A DNA stretch of 64,000 nt from an uncultured Pseudomonadales bacterium (GCA_958296025.1 OY282430.1:2232001-2296000); one strand, 5' to 3'; counted from the stretch's first letter, positions 19,746 through 27,173 are shown. The notes: generated by a model not told the origin, from the letters alone. Numbers and translations are program-made.

Positions 19746-19892
19746 GGCACCAGCCTGACCCACCTAAACGGCAGGGTTGTCATGAAGACCCTTGAGGTCG
19801 TTCCCCGGGCGGAAATCCAGCTTGGCGAGACCACCCACCGCTTTCAGGCGTTCTGCTCCCGGGAGTTCGACTGGCCGGACGTCGATGATTGA
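19746..19892 (+). pseudogene. C-terminal fragment of an FHA-domain protein
   Basis: The 48 codons here are clearly a second copy of the end of the FHA protein at 21694-22341: both read (S/N)LT-LNG-VVM-T-EV, AEIQLGETT-RFQAFCS and finish FDWPDVDD. The N-terminal FHA strands with the phospho-peptide-binding Arg/Ser are missing, so it is a remnant. Its stop overlaps the ATG of the PP2C remnant that follows (ATGATTGA), showing that FHA and PP2C were once translationally coupled. Confidence 0.8.
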
Positions 19893-20579
19893 AGGCAGGG
19901 ACTTTGCCGCGGCGGCCACGGTCGGTGCCCGTGAACGCCAAGAGGACGACTAGGGCACCCACGCCAATCCGCCGGCTCGCGAGGAAGGCGCCCGCCGGCT
20001 GGTCGCCGCCTGCGCGACGCCATGCTGCGCGCCAATGATGCAATCGAGCTTGCCGTGCAGGCGCAGCCCAACTGGGCCGGCATGGGGGCCACCTTGGTCA
20101 CGGCGTTGTTCTTCCCCGGTCGTTGCGAGTGGCTGAGCGTTGGCGACTCCTTCATCCTGCTGTGCCGCGATGGCCGGATTGAGCGCGTCAACCCCCTGCA
20201 CATCTATGCCAACGAGCTTGAGGAAAAGGTTCGGCGCGGCGAGATCTCCGCCGAGCAAGCCCTTCAGGACCCGGACAGAAATGCGCTGAGCAGCGTCCTG
20301 ATGGGTTGGTTCGTCGATGAAGTGGCGCAAGGCGAACTGCGCTTGGCGCCGGGCGATGCGGTGCTGCTTGCAAGCGACGGCATCGCCAGCCTGCCCGATG
20401 CGGAAATCGCGGCCATCTGCACCGAATGCGCGGCGGCGGGCGCGGCCAAGGTTGCGGAGACCGTGGTGGCCCGGATTGAGGCAATGAACCTTGAAGGCCA
20501 GGACAACGTCACGGTGGTTGCCGTGGTGCCAGCAGTGGATGATGCGGGCGATGGCCACACTTCGCCCACCGACGAGTGA
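19886..20579 (+). pseudogene. PP2C-family Ser/Thr phosphatase, nonsense codon plus deletion
   Basis: The start at 19886 reads MIEGRDFAAAATVGARERQEDD, a typical PP2C N-terminus, then a TAG at 19952-19954 where related proteins have Trp. The frame changes near 20000 and continues RRLRDAMLRANDAIELAVQAQ through WLSVGDSFILL, LLASDGIASLPD and GQDNVTVVAVVP to 20579, the normal C-terminal half. The ADGMGGH metal-binding segment that should lie between is deleted. The downstream open frame from 20022 would lack both metal sites at the N-terminus. Compare the intact PP2C at 34973-35725. Confidence 0.8.
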
Positions 20580-20690
20580 AATTCTAGGGACTTGTGTTGT
20601 TCTGAAAGCCGCGTCCTGTCAGAGTTTCAGCGCACCCTGAAAATTTTGGGAATTATGTAGCAAAAAAAGTCCGCTTAACGGAGGGCAAGA

Positions 20691-20861
20691 ATGAGCAAGA
20701 AGGGCAAGGGACATAGATCAGTCGAGCAGGGGAACTTTGACGCCGCCATGCGGCAAGTGTTACGGGCGAAGCCGCACCAAGGGCAGCGCAGTGAGAACCG
20801 GCGGCCAATCAAGACAGAGTTGGAAGCTCGCTACCGGCTTAACCGTCGCAAGGGGAAATGA
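20691..20861 (+). CDS. Small basic protein, 56 residues, unknown
   Basis: It starts at ATG 20691 behind the ribosome site GGAGG (20680-20684). The product is very basic (KKGKGHR at the N-terminus, RYRLNRRKGK at the C-terminus) with a helical middle (NFDAAMRQVLRAKP). There is no recognisable domain. Its stop overlaps the start of a membrane peptide gene by ATGA, so the two are coupled. Both lie inside the inverted-repeat element. Charge and size would suit a nucleic-acid-binding or antitoxin-like partner, but this is only a guess. Confidence 0.6.
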   Translation: MSKKGKGHRSVEQGNFDAAMRQVLRAKPHQGQRSENRRPIKTELEARYRLNRRKGK

Positions 20862-20965
20862 ACGTGTTGGAGCAATTCTTGGGCACTGCTTGGGTTTGGT
20901 TTGTGCGCACCTTGGCGGTGCTTTTGGCCTTGGGCTTCATGGCCCTAATTGTGCTTTCGAGCTAA
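20858..20965 (+). CDS. Membrane micropeptide, 35 residues
   Basis: ATG 20858 overlaps the stop of the preceding gene. The peptide is one transmembrane helix (WVWFVRTLAVLLALGFMALI) with a short polar N-terminus and a Ser-Ser end. Size and shape resemble hydrophobic type-I-like toxins or small regulatory membrane proteins; nothing more specific can be said. The stop is 9 bp before the right inverted repeat. Confidence 0.55.
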   Translation: MNVLEQFLGTAWVWFVRTLAVLLALGFMALIVLSS

Positions 20966-21055
20966 GCAGTCGCGTTTTTTGCTACATAATTCCCTTTTTT
21001 GTCCCCCCTTCCCCGCACACAGCCAAGTTAAGTTTGAATCTGGTGTATGGACTGA

Positions 21056-21084
21056 TTGACCGACTGGCCGTCCCTGTTTATAGT
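21056..21084 (+). promoter_or_regulatory. Sigma70-type promoter
   Basis: TTGACC (21056-21061), 17-bp spacer, TATAGT (21079-21084). It lies 27 bp upstream of the first small gene of the 21111-22341 operon and is the best promoter match I noticed in the window. Confidence 0.55.
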
Positions 21085-21110
21085 CCACCGAAACCCTACA
21101 AGGGGGGAAA

Positions 21111-21221
21111 ATGCCAAATCATCCAGACCACCCAGCTCCTGGCCCTCAGCCAACGCCGACCCCATCACCACGGTCAGTTCCGATTCCATCGGACCTGCCA
21201 TTTTTGCTAGTGAGGACGTGA
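21111..21221 (+). CDS. Proline-rich peptide, 36 residues, unknown
   Basis: ATG 21111 follows a strong purine-rich ribosome site (AGGGGGGAAA). The product is rich in Pro (PDHPAPGPQPTPTPSPR) and has no domain. It ends 4 bp before the next gene. It could be a leader peptide controlling the operon or a genuine small protein. The good promoter and ribosome site argue for translation. Confidence 0.45.
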   Translation: MPNHPDHPAPGPQPTPTPSPRSVPIPSDLPFLLVRT

Positions 21222-21225
21222 AGTA

Positions 21226-21549
21226 ATGCCACAAAATCAATCGTGTGGTCCAAGATCACACAGTGACAAGCCAGAATCCCATGATCGCGTTTGGATCATC
21301 CGCGGCTATGACGGTGCAGAGCAGCAAATATTGGAAAAGGAGATCCCAGGCGATGTAGAGGAACAAACTGTAAAGGAAATGCTCAGTCGCCTAACCTCCC
21401 GCGACTTGACCTTGGAGGAAATCGTGGAGCACTCCATTAGTCCAGAACAGAGTCCACTTAGAGTGGACAAAGACCCGAAAAACGGACACATAAGGACTAA
21501 CGCGAATCCCCACTACATCGCTATGTTGGTCGACCGACCAGACCAATGA
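21226..21549 (+). CDS. Conserved-looking hypothetical protein, 107 residues
   Basis: ATG 21226, GAGGA upstream. The product is soluble and charged, with a strand-like VWIIRGYDGAEQQIL followed by a helical region VEEQTVKEMLSRLTSRDLTLEEIVEH and a polar tail. I do not recognise a family. It is the second gene of a tight operon: it follows the Pro-rich peptide by 4 bp and overlaps the next start (ATGA). It has lower GC than the core genes, as do the neighbouring small genes. Confidence 0.6.
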   Translation: MPQNQSCGPRSHSDKPESHDRVWIIRGYDGAEQQILEKEIPGDVEEQTVKEMLSRLTSRDLTLEEIVEHSISPEQSPLRVDKDPKNGHIRTNANPHYIAMLVDRPDQ

Positions 21550-21680
21550 CCGAGGCAGAACTGGCAGAATTTGCCGATGGGGTTGCCGAGGCAATCCACA
21601 AATTCAGGTCGGAACTCCATGCACAAGAGGTGTTGGTGTGGGCGGTAACTAAGGCATTGGCCAAGACGGTCGGCCAATAG
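21546..21680 (+). CDS. Small helical protein, 44 residues, unknown
   Basis: ATG 21546 overlaps the preceding stop (ATGA), which implies translational coupling. The sequence looks like one long amphipathic helix (ELAEFADGVAEAIHKF, then VLVWAVTKALAKTV). Its stop is 13 bp before the FHA gene, whose ribosome site GGAGG directly follows. No known domain. Position suggests an accessory subunit of the FHA/phosphatase/kinase module. Confidence 0.55.
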   Translation: MTEAELAEFADGVAEAIHKFRSELHAQEVLVWAVTKALAKTVGQ

Positions 21681-21693
21681 GGAGGAATGGAGC

Positions 21694-22341
21694 ATGCCAA
21701 TCAGACGCCGCGATGACGGCGAAATAATCGAGGAAAGCACGGAGCCCGTTCGCGGACGGGAAGGCGACTGTGCAGAGCACGGTGCCGACGACACATCCAC
21801 CGAGCCCGTCAAGAGCCGCAAGAGCCTCCCGCAGGGAGACTCCCTGTTCGAGGGTGGCGCTACGCAAAGCTGGGAGGCACCCACCAAGCCCATCGGCAGC
21901 GGTGGCGACGGCAAGACCCGCATCATATCGCCGCACGGTCGGCCGCAGCCGACGGACCCGCGGCAAGTGCCCTGGAAGAAGACCCAATGGCCGACCCGCC
22001 TGTAGGCTGGCTGGTGGTCGTGCGCGGCCCCGGCAAGGGGCGGGTGCTCACCTTGGGCAACGGCATGAACCCCGTCGGCCGCAGCGCCCAGTCCCGGGTG
22101 CTTGGACTTCGGCGACGACAACATCTCCCGCGCCAATCACGCCCGGTTGGTTTACGAGCCACGTCAGCGGCGCTGGCTGCTGAATCACGGGGACGGCGCC
22201 AATCTCACCTACCTCAATGGCGAAGTGGTCATGAGCACGGTCGAGGTCCAATCCGGCGCTGAAATCCAGCTTGGCGAGACCACCCTGCGCTTTCAAGCAT
22301 TCTGCTCCCAAGAATTCGACTGGCCTGATGTCGATGATTGA
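21694..22341 (+). pseudogene. FHA-domain protein with two compensating frameshifts
   Basis: Forkhead-associated (phosphothreonine-binding) protein of about 215 codons. The first part (MPIRRRDDGEIIEEST, then GDGKTRIISP) is a linker typical of this family. The FHA core starts GWLVVVRGPGKGRVLTLGNG with the conserved GRS, but in a different frame (from 21987, whose own frame runs to 22262). From about 22095 the original frame resumes with LDFGDDNISRANHARLVY and NLTYLNGEVV to FDWPDVDD. Two shifts of opposite sense are needed. Either the gene is dead or the reads are wrong at two places. After the stop only MIEG of the PP2C start remains (22335), then the similarity to the 19886 copy is lost. Confidence 0.8.
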
Positions 22342-22518
22342 GGGCATGTATTTCCAATGAGTTCCCTGATGGGTAGGAGATAGTTCTGCTGTAGTGGCCA
22401 TGCACAGGTAGCTCAAGAGGCTGATAGGGCAATGGCGGCGAAAAAAAGAGGATAGGGACCGCATAGGGGGCAAGAGCCTCCGCGGGCCACGGGTGATCTT
22501 GGCAATCCGGTAACGAAA

Positions 22519-24555
22519 ATGCTGTACATGCAAAAAAGCCTAATTCTGGCGATTTTGGCCCTGCCTTTGGCCTTGGGCTGGGCGGAAGATGAGACCCGAC
22601 CATCGGCGGAAGAAACCGCGCTATCCGAGGGGCCAGCCCAAGCTTCCCCTACGCCGGAAGAGGTTCCGACTCAGGCGGACGAGGCGCGAACGCTCACCCG
22701 TTTCAAGCACCCGAACCTAGTGCAGGTGTCGGACTACTTCGGGGCCAACAACACCGCCTACATCGTGATGGACTACGAGGTTGGCGAACCGCTCGACGCG
22801 CTGCTGGCGCACCACGGAACGCTCATCAAGGCGCAGTTGAAGCGGGTGCTGCTGCCGGTGGCGGACGGGCTGCGCCAAGTCCACGCGGCGGGTTTTCTGC
22901 ACCGGGACATCAAGCCGTCCAACATCTTCGTGCGCCGCTCGGACGAGACGCCGTTGGAATTGGCCAATCTGCGGGCGGGCACTCACGACCTAGCGCTGCG
23001 GCATCCGCACTACAAGACAGATCATCTGGAGGGGCAGAGGTTCATGGACGGCGAGGTGCTGCGGATTGAGCGGACGCCGAGGCGGGGTGTTGGCAAGCTG
23101 ACGGTGCTGACCACTCCCCGCAACGCTTGGGTGGAGCGGGATGGCGAGCACTTGGCGTCGCGTACGCCGGTGACCCTGGAGGGTTTGCCGGCCGGGGCTT
23201 TGCAGTTGACGTTGGGCGCGTATGGGCACCGAACCGCCCAGGTGCGGGCGGAGGGGCCGAAGGATGGCCTCGGCCGGCTGCAGCGCACCTTGGAGCCCAT
23301 TGTTTACGGCACGCTGACGCTGGAGCTGGTTCCGGCGGACGCGGCGGTGACGCTGCCGGACGTCGGCCCGCCGTACCGTCCGGGAATGCGTCTGCCGGAG
23401 GGCCGCCACCGGGTGGTGGCGAAGCGCGAGGGCTATGCGGACGCGAGTCTGGAGGTGGCGGTGCCGGGCAACGGGGAGGCCCGGGAGCGAATCGAGCTGA
23501 CGCCCCTTCCGCAGCCGTTCACGGTGGCGGCGACGCCAGCGACGGCGCAAGTGCGTCTGACGGATCGTTCCGAGGGCTACAGGGCAGGGATGCTGCTGCC
23601 TTGGGGTGCATACCGGGTGGAGGTGAGCGCAACGGACTATCAATCCAAGACCGAGACCGTTCGGCACGGTTCTTCGGGGCCGACGATGCATCGGGTTGAT
23701 TTGGAGAAGCTGTTTGAGGTCGGCAGACGTTTTCGGGATTGTCCGGATTGCCCGGAGCTGGTGGTGGTTCCGTCGGGTTCCTTCATGATGGGTTCGCCGT
23801 CCCATGAGCAAGGCCGTTATGAGAATGAGGGGCCTGTTCACCGGGTGCGGATTGGGGAGCCTTTTGCGGTGGGGGTTTACGAGGTGACGGTATCGGAGTT
23901 CGGTCGCTTCGCGGACGGGACGGGGCACTCTACGGGGAATTCCTGCTGGACGTACGAGGGAGGCGAGTTTGAGGATCGGGTTGGTCTCGGCTGGCGGGAT
24001 CCGGGCTTTCGGCAGGCGGGTTCGCATCCGGTGGTGTGCGTGAGTTGGGATGACGTGCGGGCTTATGCGTCATGGCTGTCACGGAGGACGGGGGAGCGTT
24101 ACCGATTGTTGAGCGAGTCCGAGTGGGAGTACGTTGCCCGGGCAGGGACGCGGACGGCGCGGTATTGGGGCGAGGGGGAGTCGGGTCAGTGCGGCCACGC
24201 GAACGGAACGGATGCGTCGGCGAAGCGGCAATACTCCTCTTGGGCCGCGGCGTCGTGCGACGACGGGCATGTGCGTACGGCACCAGTGGGGAGCTACGGT
24301 GCTAACGCATGGGGGCTGCACGATGTTTTGGGGAACGTTTGGGAGTGGACGGGGGACTGCTGGAATGAAAGCTATGCGGGTGCGCCGAGTGATGGAAGCT
24401 CATGGGAGAGGGGGGCCTGTTCCTACCGCGTTTTGCGCGGCGGTTCCTGGTTCAGCTTTCCGTGGTTTCTCCGCTCCGCGCTCCGCTTCAGGGACCTCAC
24501 CGGCCTCCGCCTCAACTACCTCGGCTTCCGTGTGGCCCGGACGCTCACGCCATGA
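22519..24555 (+). CDS. Secreted chimera: Ser/Thr-kinase fragment, PEGA-like repeats, FGE-sulfatase (C-type-lectin-like) domain with variable C-terminus
   Basis: 678 residues in one frame. A signal peptide (MQKSLILAILALPLALGWA; ATG 22528 may be the true start) is followed by a low-complexity stretch. Residues about 58-150 are a kinase middle piece with FKHPNLVQVSDYF, AYIVMDY and catalytic-loop HRDIKPSN, but no glycine loop, no VAIK lysine and no DFG. About 155-390 hold three PEGA-like beta repeats (each with PAG/PEG plus H-R-V pattern). About 410-678 is an FGE-sulfatase/SUMF1 domain (VPSGSFMMGSP, SWDDVRAYASWLS, NVWEWTGDCW, VLRGGSW, LGFRVAR). The kinase cannot be active. The end carries a DGR-type variable region. 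An avd remnant follows. Confidence 0.85.
   Translation: MLYMQKSLILAILALPLALGWAEDETRPSAEETALSEGPAQASPTPEEVPTQADEARTLTRFKHPNLVQVSDYFGANNTAYIVMDYEVGEPLDALLAHHGTLIKAQLKRVLLPVADGLRQVHAAGFLHRDIKPSNIFVRRSDETPLELANLRAGTHDLALRHPHYKTDHLEGQRFMDGEVLRIERTPRRGVGKLTVLTTPRNAWVERDGEHLASRTPVTLEGLPAGALQLTLGAYGHRTAQVRAEGPKDGLGRLQRTLEPIVYGTLTLELVPADAAVTLPDVGPPYRPGMRLPEGRHRVVAKREGYADASLEVAVPGNGEARERIELTPLPQPFTVAATPATAQVRLTDRSEGYRAGMLLPWGAYRVEVSATDYQSKTETVRHGSSGPTMHRVDLEKLFEVGRRFRDCPDCPELVVVPSGSFMMGSPSHEQGRYENEGPVHRVRIGEPFAVGVYEVTVSEFGRFADGTGHSTGNSCWTYEGGEFEDRVGLGWRDPGFRQAGSHPVVCVSWDDVRAYASWLSRRTGERYRLLSESEWEYVARAGTRTARYWGEGESGQCGHANGTDASAKRQYSSWAAASCDDGHVRTAPVGSYGANAWGLHDVLGNVWEWTGDCWNESYAGAPSDGSSWERGACSYRVLRGGSWFSFPWFLRSALRFRDLTGLRLNYLGFRVARTLTP
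24433..24549 (+). other. Probable DGR variable region (VR)
   Basis: Last about 38 codons of the FGE-domain gene. Between the constant VLRGGSW and LGFRVART, the positions that are AAC/AAT in typical FGE-type DGR templates are here TTC, AGC, TTT (24451-24459), TTT (24466), CTC (24481), TTC (24487), GAC/CTC (24493-24498), CTC (24505), CTC (24511), AAC, TAC (24514-24519). The third base is always C or T, while intervening CGC, TCC, GCG and GGC codons are unchanged. This is the adenine-specific mutagenesis signature. The template itself was not found in the window, so the call rests on the pattern and the family. Confidence 0.75.
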
Positions 24556-24581
24556 ATCTTCACCTCCTTACCTCGGGAGTT

Positions 24582-24597
24582 CGGGGGCTTGCCCCCG
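24582..24597. repeat. GC hairpin just downstream of the variable region
   Basis: CGGGGGC-TT-GCCCCCG, perfect 7-bp arms, 27 bp after the FGE stop codon. In some DGRs a hairpin or cruciform just past the VR assists retrohoming. It could equally be a transcription terminator, but no T-run follows directly. Confidence 0.5.
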
Positions 24598-24659
24598 ATG
24601 GGGTTCAAAGGAGCGAAGCCCCTTGGTCGAATTTTTTGCATAGTTAAGGAGGCAAGACA

Positions 24660-25123
24660 TTGCCGGTAGAGGGGAAGCCCGATCGACATCCCGGCGGCCA
24701 GCCGGATGGCGCCCGCAGCACCGGCGCGGCCTTGGAGGCGCACTACCGCTTCGTGCTGTGGCTGGTGCCGGCGGTGGAGCGCTTCCCGCGCAGCCAGAAG
24801 TTCCTGTTGGGGGACCGCATCCAAGGCGCGGCGCTGGACTCCTCGAGCGCCTCATCGAAGCCACCTACACGAAGCAGCGGGACAGGCACCTAGCCGGCGC
24901 CAACCTGGGCTTGGAGAAGCTGCGCTTCCTGTGCCGCCTGGCCCGGGACCTGCGTTGCTTGGACCACCGCCGCTGTGAGCACGCCGCCCGCAGCCTGAAC
25001 GAGACAGGCCCCCGCGTGGGTGACGAACGTTCAGGGACGGCCATGAAGAGCACCGGGGCATCGTCCCTCTTGCCCCGCCATGCGGGGGAGGGGTTGCCCT
25101 ACCTATGCATCCGGGTTGGATGA
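24660..25123 (+). pseudogene. avd: DGR accessory protein Avd (four-helix bundle), frameshifted
   Basis: TTG start at 24660 behind AAGGAGG (24646-24652). The first frame gives HYRFVLWLVPAVERFPRSQK and FLLGDRIQGAALD, then leaves homology. The next frame continues without loss: LLERLIEATYTKQR, ANLGLEKLRFLCRLARDLR, RRCEHAARSLNETG. A single missing base at about 24840 restores one protein. Together these are the four helices of the Avd/bAvd (S23-like) family, which binds DGR reverse transcriptases. Position directly after an FGE target gene is the classic DGR order. No RT follows. Confidence 0.8.
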
Positions 25124-25156
25124 AAATCTGGGACCGATTCAAATATTTGGGAGGTA

Positions 25157-25288
25157 GTGGCTGGCTTTCCAGTTCCATGGGTATGGTTGGAGATCGATCT
25201 GCCGGGCAATGCGGTGAAAAGATTGCAGGAGCGCCCCGATCTTGTGCCCACTGTTGAGGACATCAATGACTCCCTAATCCCCGTTTAA
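25157..25288 (+). pseudogene. Fragment of an unknown small gene ending in the left 48-bp repeat
   Basis: An open stretch of 43 codons (WVWLEIDLPGNAVKRLQERP, then VEDINDSLIPV) ends with TAA inside the left copy of the 48-bp repeat. In the right copy the same frame reads LIPAEEIVEVL and then stops, so the repeat appears to contain the 3' end of a gene. There is no ribosome site at a suitable distance. It may be the target gene of an integration event. Family not recognised. Confidence 0.3.
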
Positions 25289-25319
25289 GAAATCGTTGAA
25301 GTGCTTTGAAAGGCGCACC
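25272..25319 (+). repeat. Left copy of a 48-bp direct repeat flanking a 6.3-kb segment
   Basis: 45 of 48 positions match 31627-31674, and the last 33 bp (25287-25319) are identical. It precedes the AAA/PD-(D/E)XK and GHKL/DUF3883 genes; the partner copy follows them. The distance between copies is 6355 bp. This arrangement suggests site-specific or homologous integration, or duplication of a gene 3' end. Confidence 0.85.
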
Positions 25320-25518
25320 CAAATTGGAGGCCCGCCCCGAACTATCCCTGGAAGCGGGCGGTGTGCATCGGTGCCGAGTGCGCCAACCCGACGACGTCCG
25401 CTTGCGAACAGGAAAGAGGACATTCCCACTTTGGTTTGACAAGGCGCTTTCACGCCTTGCCGTTGGGGATATTGTTGGGGTAGTGTGCCAGTTTGAACGG
25501 TGTGCGCCGAGACCGCAG

Positions 25519-27069
25519 ATGAAGAAACGCAGGCTCCCCACCGGCATTCAGACCTTCCGCGAAGTTCGGGAGACAGACTGCTACTATGTGGACAAAACCC
25601 CCTACATCCAGCAATTGGTGGAGAGCGGCAAGCACTATTTCCTTTCGCGCCCGCGCCGGTTCGGCAAGAGCCTGTTTTTGGATACGGTCAAGGAGCTCTT
25701 CGAAGGCAACGAGGCGCTGTTTCACGGGCTGCGCATCCACCCGCATTGGGACTGGACAGTGCGCCATCCGGTGCTGCGGCTGGACTTCAGCGGCGCCTTT
25801 GGCGCATTGGAAACTTTGCGTACCAACCTGACGCAGCAACTTGATGAAATCGAGACAGACGCGGGGCTAGCCTTCACCCATCGATACGACGACCCTTCCG
25901 CCCGGTGCCGTCAACTCCTGAGGGCGCTGCACCGGCAAACCGGGCACCGGGTGGTGGTGCTGGTGGACGAGTACGACAAGCCGATTTTGGATGTGCTGGA
26001 TGCCCCGGAGACTGCGCGCGCCAACCGCGACTACCTGCACGGGCTGTACTCGGCAATCAAATCCTGCGATGCGGACGTGCGGTTCACCTTGCTCACCGGG
26101 GTCACCAGATTCTCCAAGGTGAGCCTGTTCTCCGGCCTCAACCATCTGACGGACCTGACGCTGGAGCCGGCGCACTCGGCAATTTGCGGCTATACGGACG
26201 AAGACCTGGATACCTTGTTCATGCCTGAACTGCGGGGCTTGGACCGGCAAGCCATCCGCGACTGGTATAGCGGCTACTGCTGGCTGGGCAAAAAGAAGGT
26301 TTACAATCCCTACGACATCCTGCTGCTGTTTGAGAAGCGACGCTTTGATGCGCATTGGTTCGAAACGGGCACGCCGTCATTCCTGATACGCACCCTGCTG
26401 GACAACCGGGTCTTGCCCCCCTCTCTGGACGGCCTGCTCGCGTCCGGTGACCTGCTCGGAGCCTTCGACGTGGGGGACATCGCCACGGAGGCGCTGCTGT
26501 TCCAGACCGGCTACCTTACGGTGCTGGACAGGGTGGATGTGGATGGAGAACCGCACTACCGTTTGGGCTATCCGAACCGCGAGGTGCGGCAAAGCCTGAA
26601 CCGAAGGCTGCTGCGCGCCATGGCACCGGATGCAGCCGGCCAAGCGAGCAGCCGGCTGCGGCTGCGGGAACTGCTAGCGGCAAACGACCTCGCCGGGCTT
26701 GAGGAGTTTTTCCGTGCGTTCTTCGCAAGCATTCCCTACAACTGGCATGTCAACAACCCCATCGCCAATTACGAGGGGTACTACGCCAGCTTGTTCTACG
26801 CACACTTCGCGGCGGCCGGCCTGGATGTGACGACGGAGGACGCAAGCAGCCACGGTCGGCTGGACATGGCGGTGCGCACGGCCGGCAACGTCTATCTGTT
26901 CGAATTCAAGATGGTGGAGAGAGCGCCGGAGGGGACGGCACTGGCGCAGCTCAGGGAGCGGCGCTATGCGGACAAGTACCGAGATCTTGGCAAGGCGATA
27001 CACCTTGTTGGGGTGGAGTTCGGCAGGGAGACGCGCAACATTTCGTCGTTTGCCGTTGAACTGGGCTAA
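25519..27069 (+). CDS. AAA-ATPase-like protein with C-terminal PD-(D/E)XK nuclease-fold domain
   Basis: 516 residues. The N-terminal AAA-ATPase-like domain has the family opening LPTGIQTFREVRETDCYYVDKT, Walker A RPRRFGKS (about 44-51) and Walker B VVVLVDEYDKP (about 145-155). The C-terminal PDDEXK_9-type domain has NWHVNNPIANYEGYYAS and the catalytic RLDMAV...FEFK (about 446-466). ATG 25519 (MKKRRLPTG) matches the family start; the frame is open back to 25306 through the 48-bp repeat. Such genes are patchy and often mobile or in defence islands; their targets are not established. It is 104 bp upstream of the large GHKL protein. Confidence 0.85.
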   Translation: MKKRRLPTGIQTFREVRETDCYYVDKTPYIQQLVESGKHYFLSRPRRFGKSLFLDTVKELFEGNEALFHGLRIHPHWDWTVRHPVLRLDFSGAFGALETLRTNLTQQLDEIETDAGLAFTHRYDDPSARCRQLLRALHRQTGHRVVVLVDEYDKPILDVLDAPETARANRDYLHGLYSAIKSCDADVRFTLLTGVTRFSKVSLFSGLNHLTDLTLEPAHSAICGYTDEDLDTLFMPELRGLDRQAIRDWYSGYCWLGKKKVYNPYDILLLFEKRRFDAHWFETGTPSFLIRTLLDNRVLPPSLDGLLASGDLLGAFDVGDIATEALLFQTGYLTVLDRVDVDGEPHYRLGYPNREVRQSLNRRLLRAMAPDAAGQASSRLRLRELLAANDLAGLEEFFRAFFASIPYNWHVNNPIANYEGYYASLFYAHFAAAGLDVTTEDASSHGRLDMAVRTAGNVYLFEFKMVERAPEGTALAQLRERRYADKYRDLGKAIHLVGVEFGRETRNISSFAVELG

Positions 27070-27173
27070 TGCCCCTGCCTCATCGCTGTACAGTTTTGTG
27101 GGGACCCACACGAAATCTGACGGGAATCAAACGCGATTTCAGATGGGAGCTGCGCTGGTAATTGGGAGCTCGC

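Larger units (their letters stand above)
20648..20994. mobile_element. 347-bp element with perfect 20-bp terminal inverted repeats, two tiny genes inside
   Basis: The left end 20648-20667 (gggaattatgtagcaaaaaa) is exactly inverted at 20975-20994. Between the arms lie only two overlapping small coding sequences with a good ribosome site. TTTT occurs just outside both ends (20644-20647 and 20995-20998) and may be a target duplication, but T-runs make this weak. The structure resembles a MITE or a non-autonomous transposon with cargo. No transposase with matching ends is in the window. Confidence 0.6.

Noticed and set aside
20022-20579. Independent short phosphatase gene
   Set aside because: It is the C-terminal half of a PP2C whose N-terminal part is readable upstream in another frame, so a pseudogene is the better call.
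25000-25300. DGR template repeat or RT after avd
   Set aside because: Searched by eye for a copy of the VR constant segments (VLRGGSW, LGFRVAR coding) and for an RT catalytic motif; neither is present.
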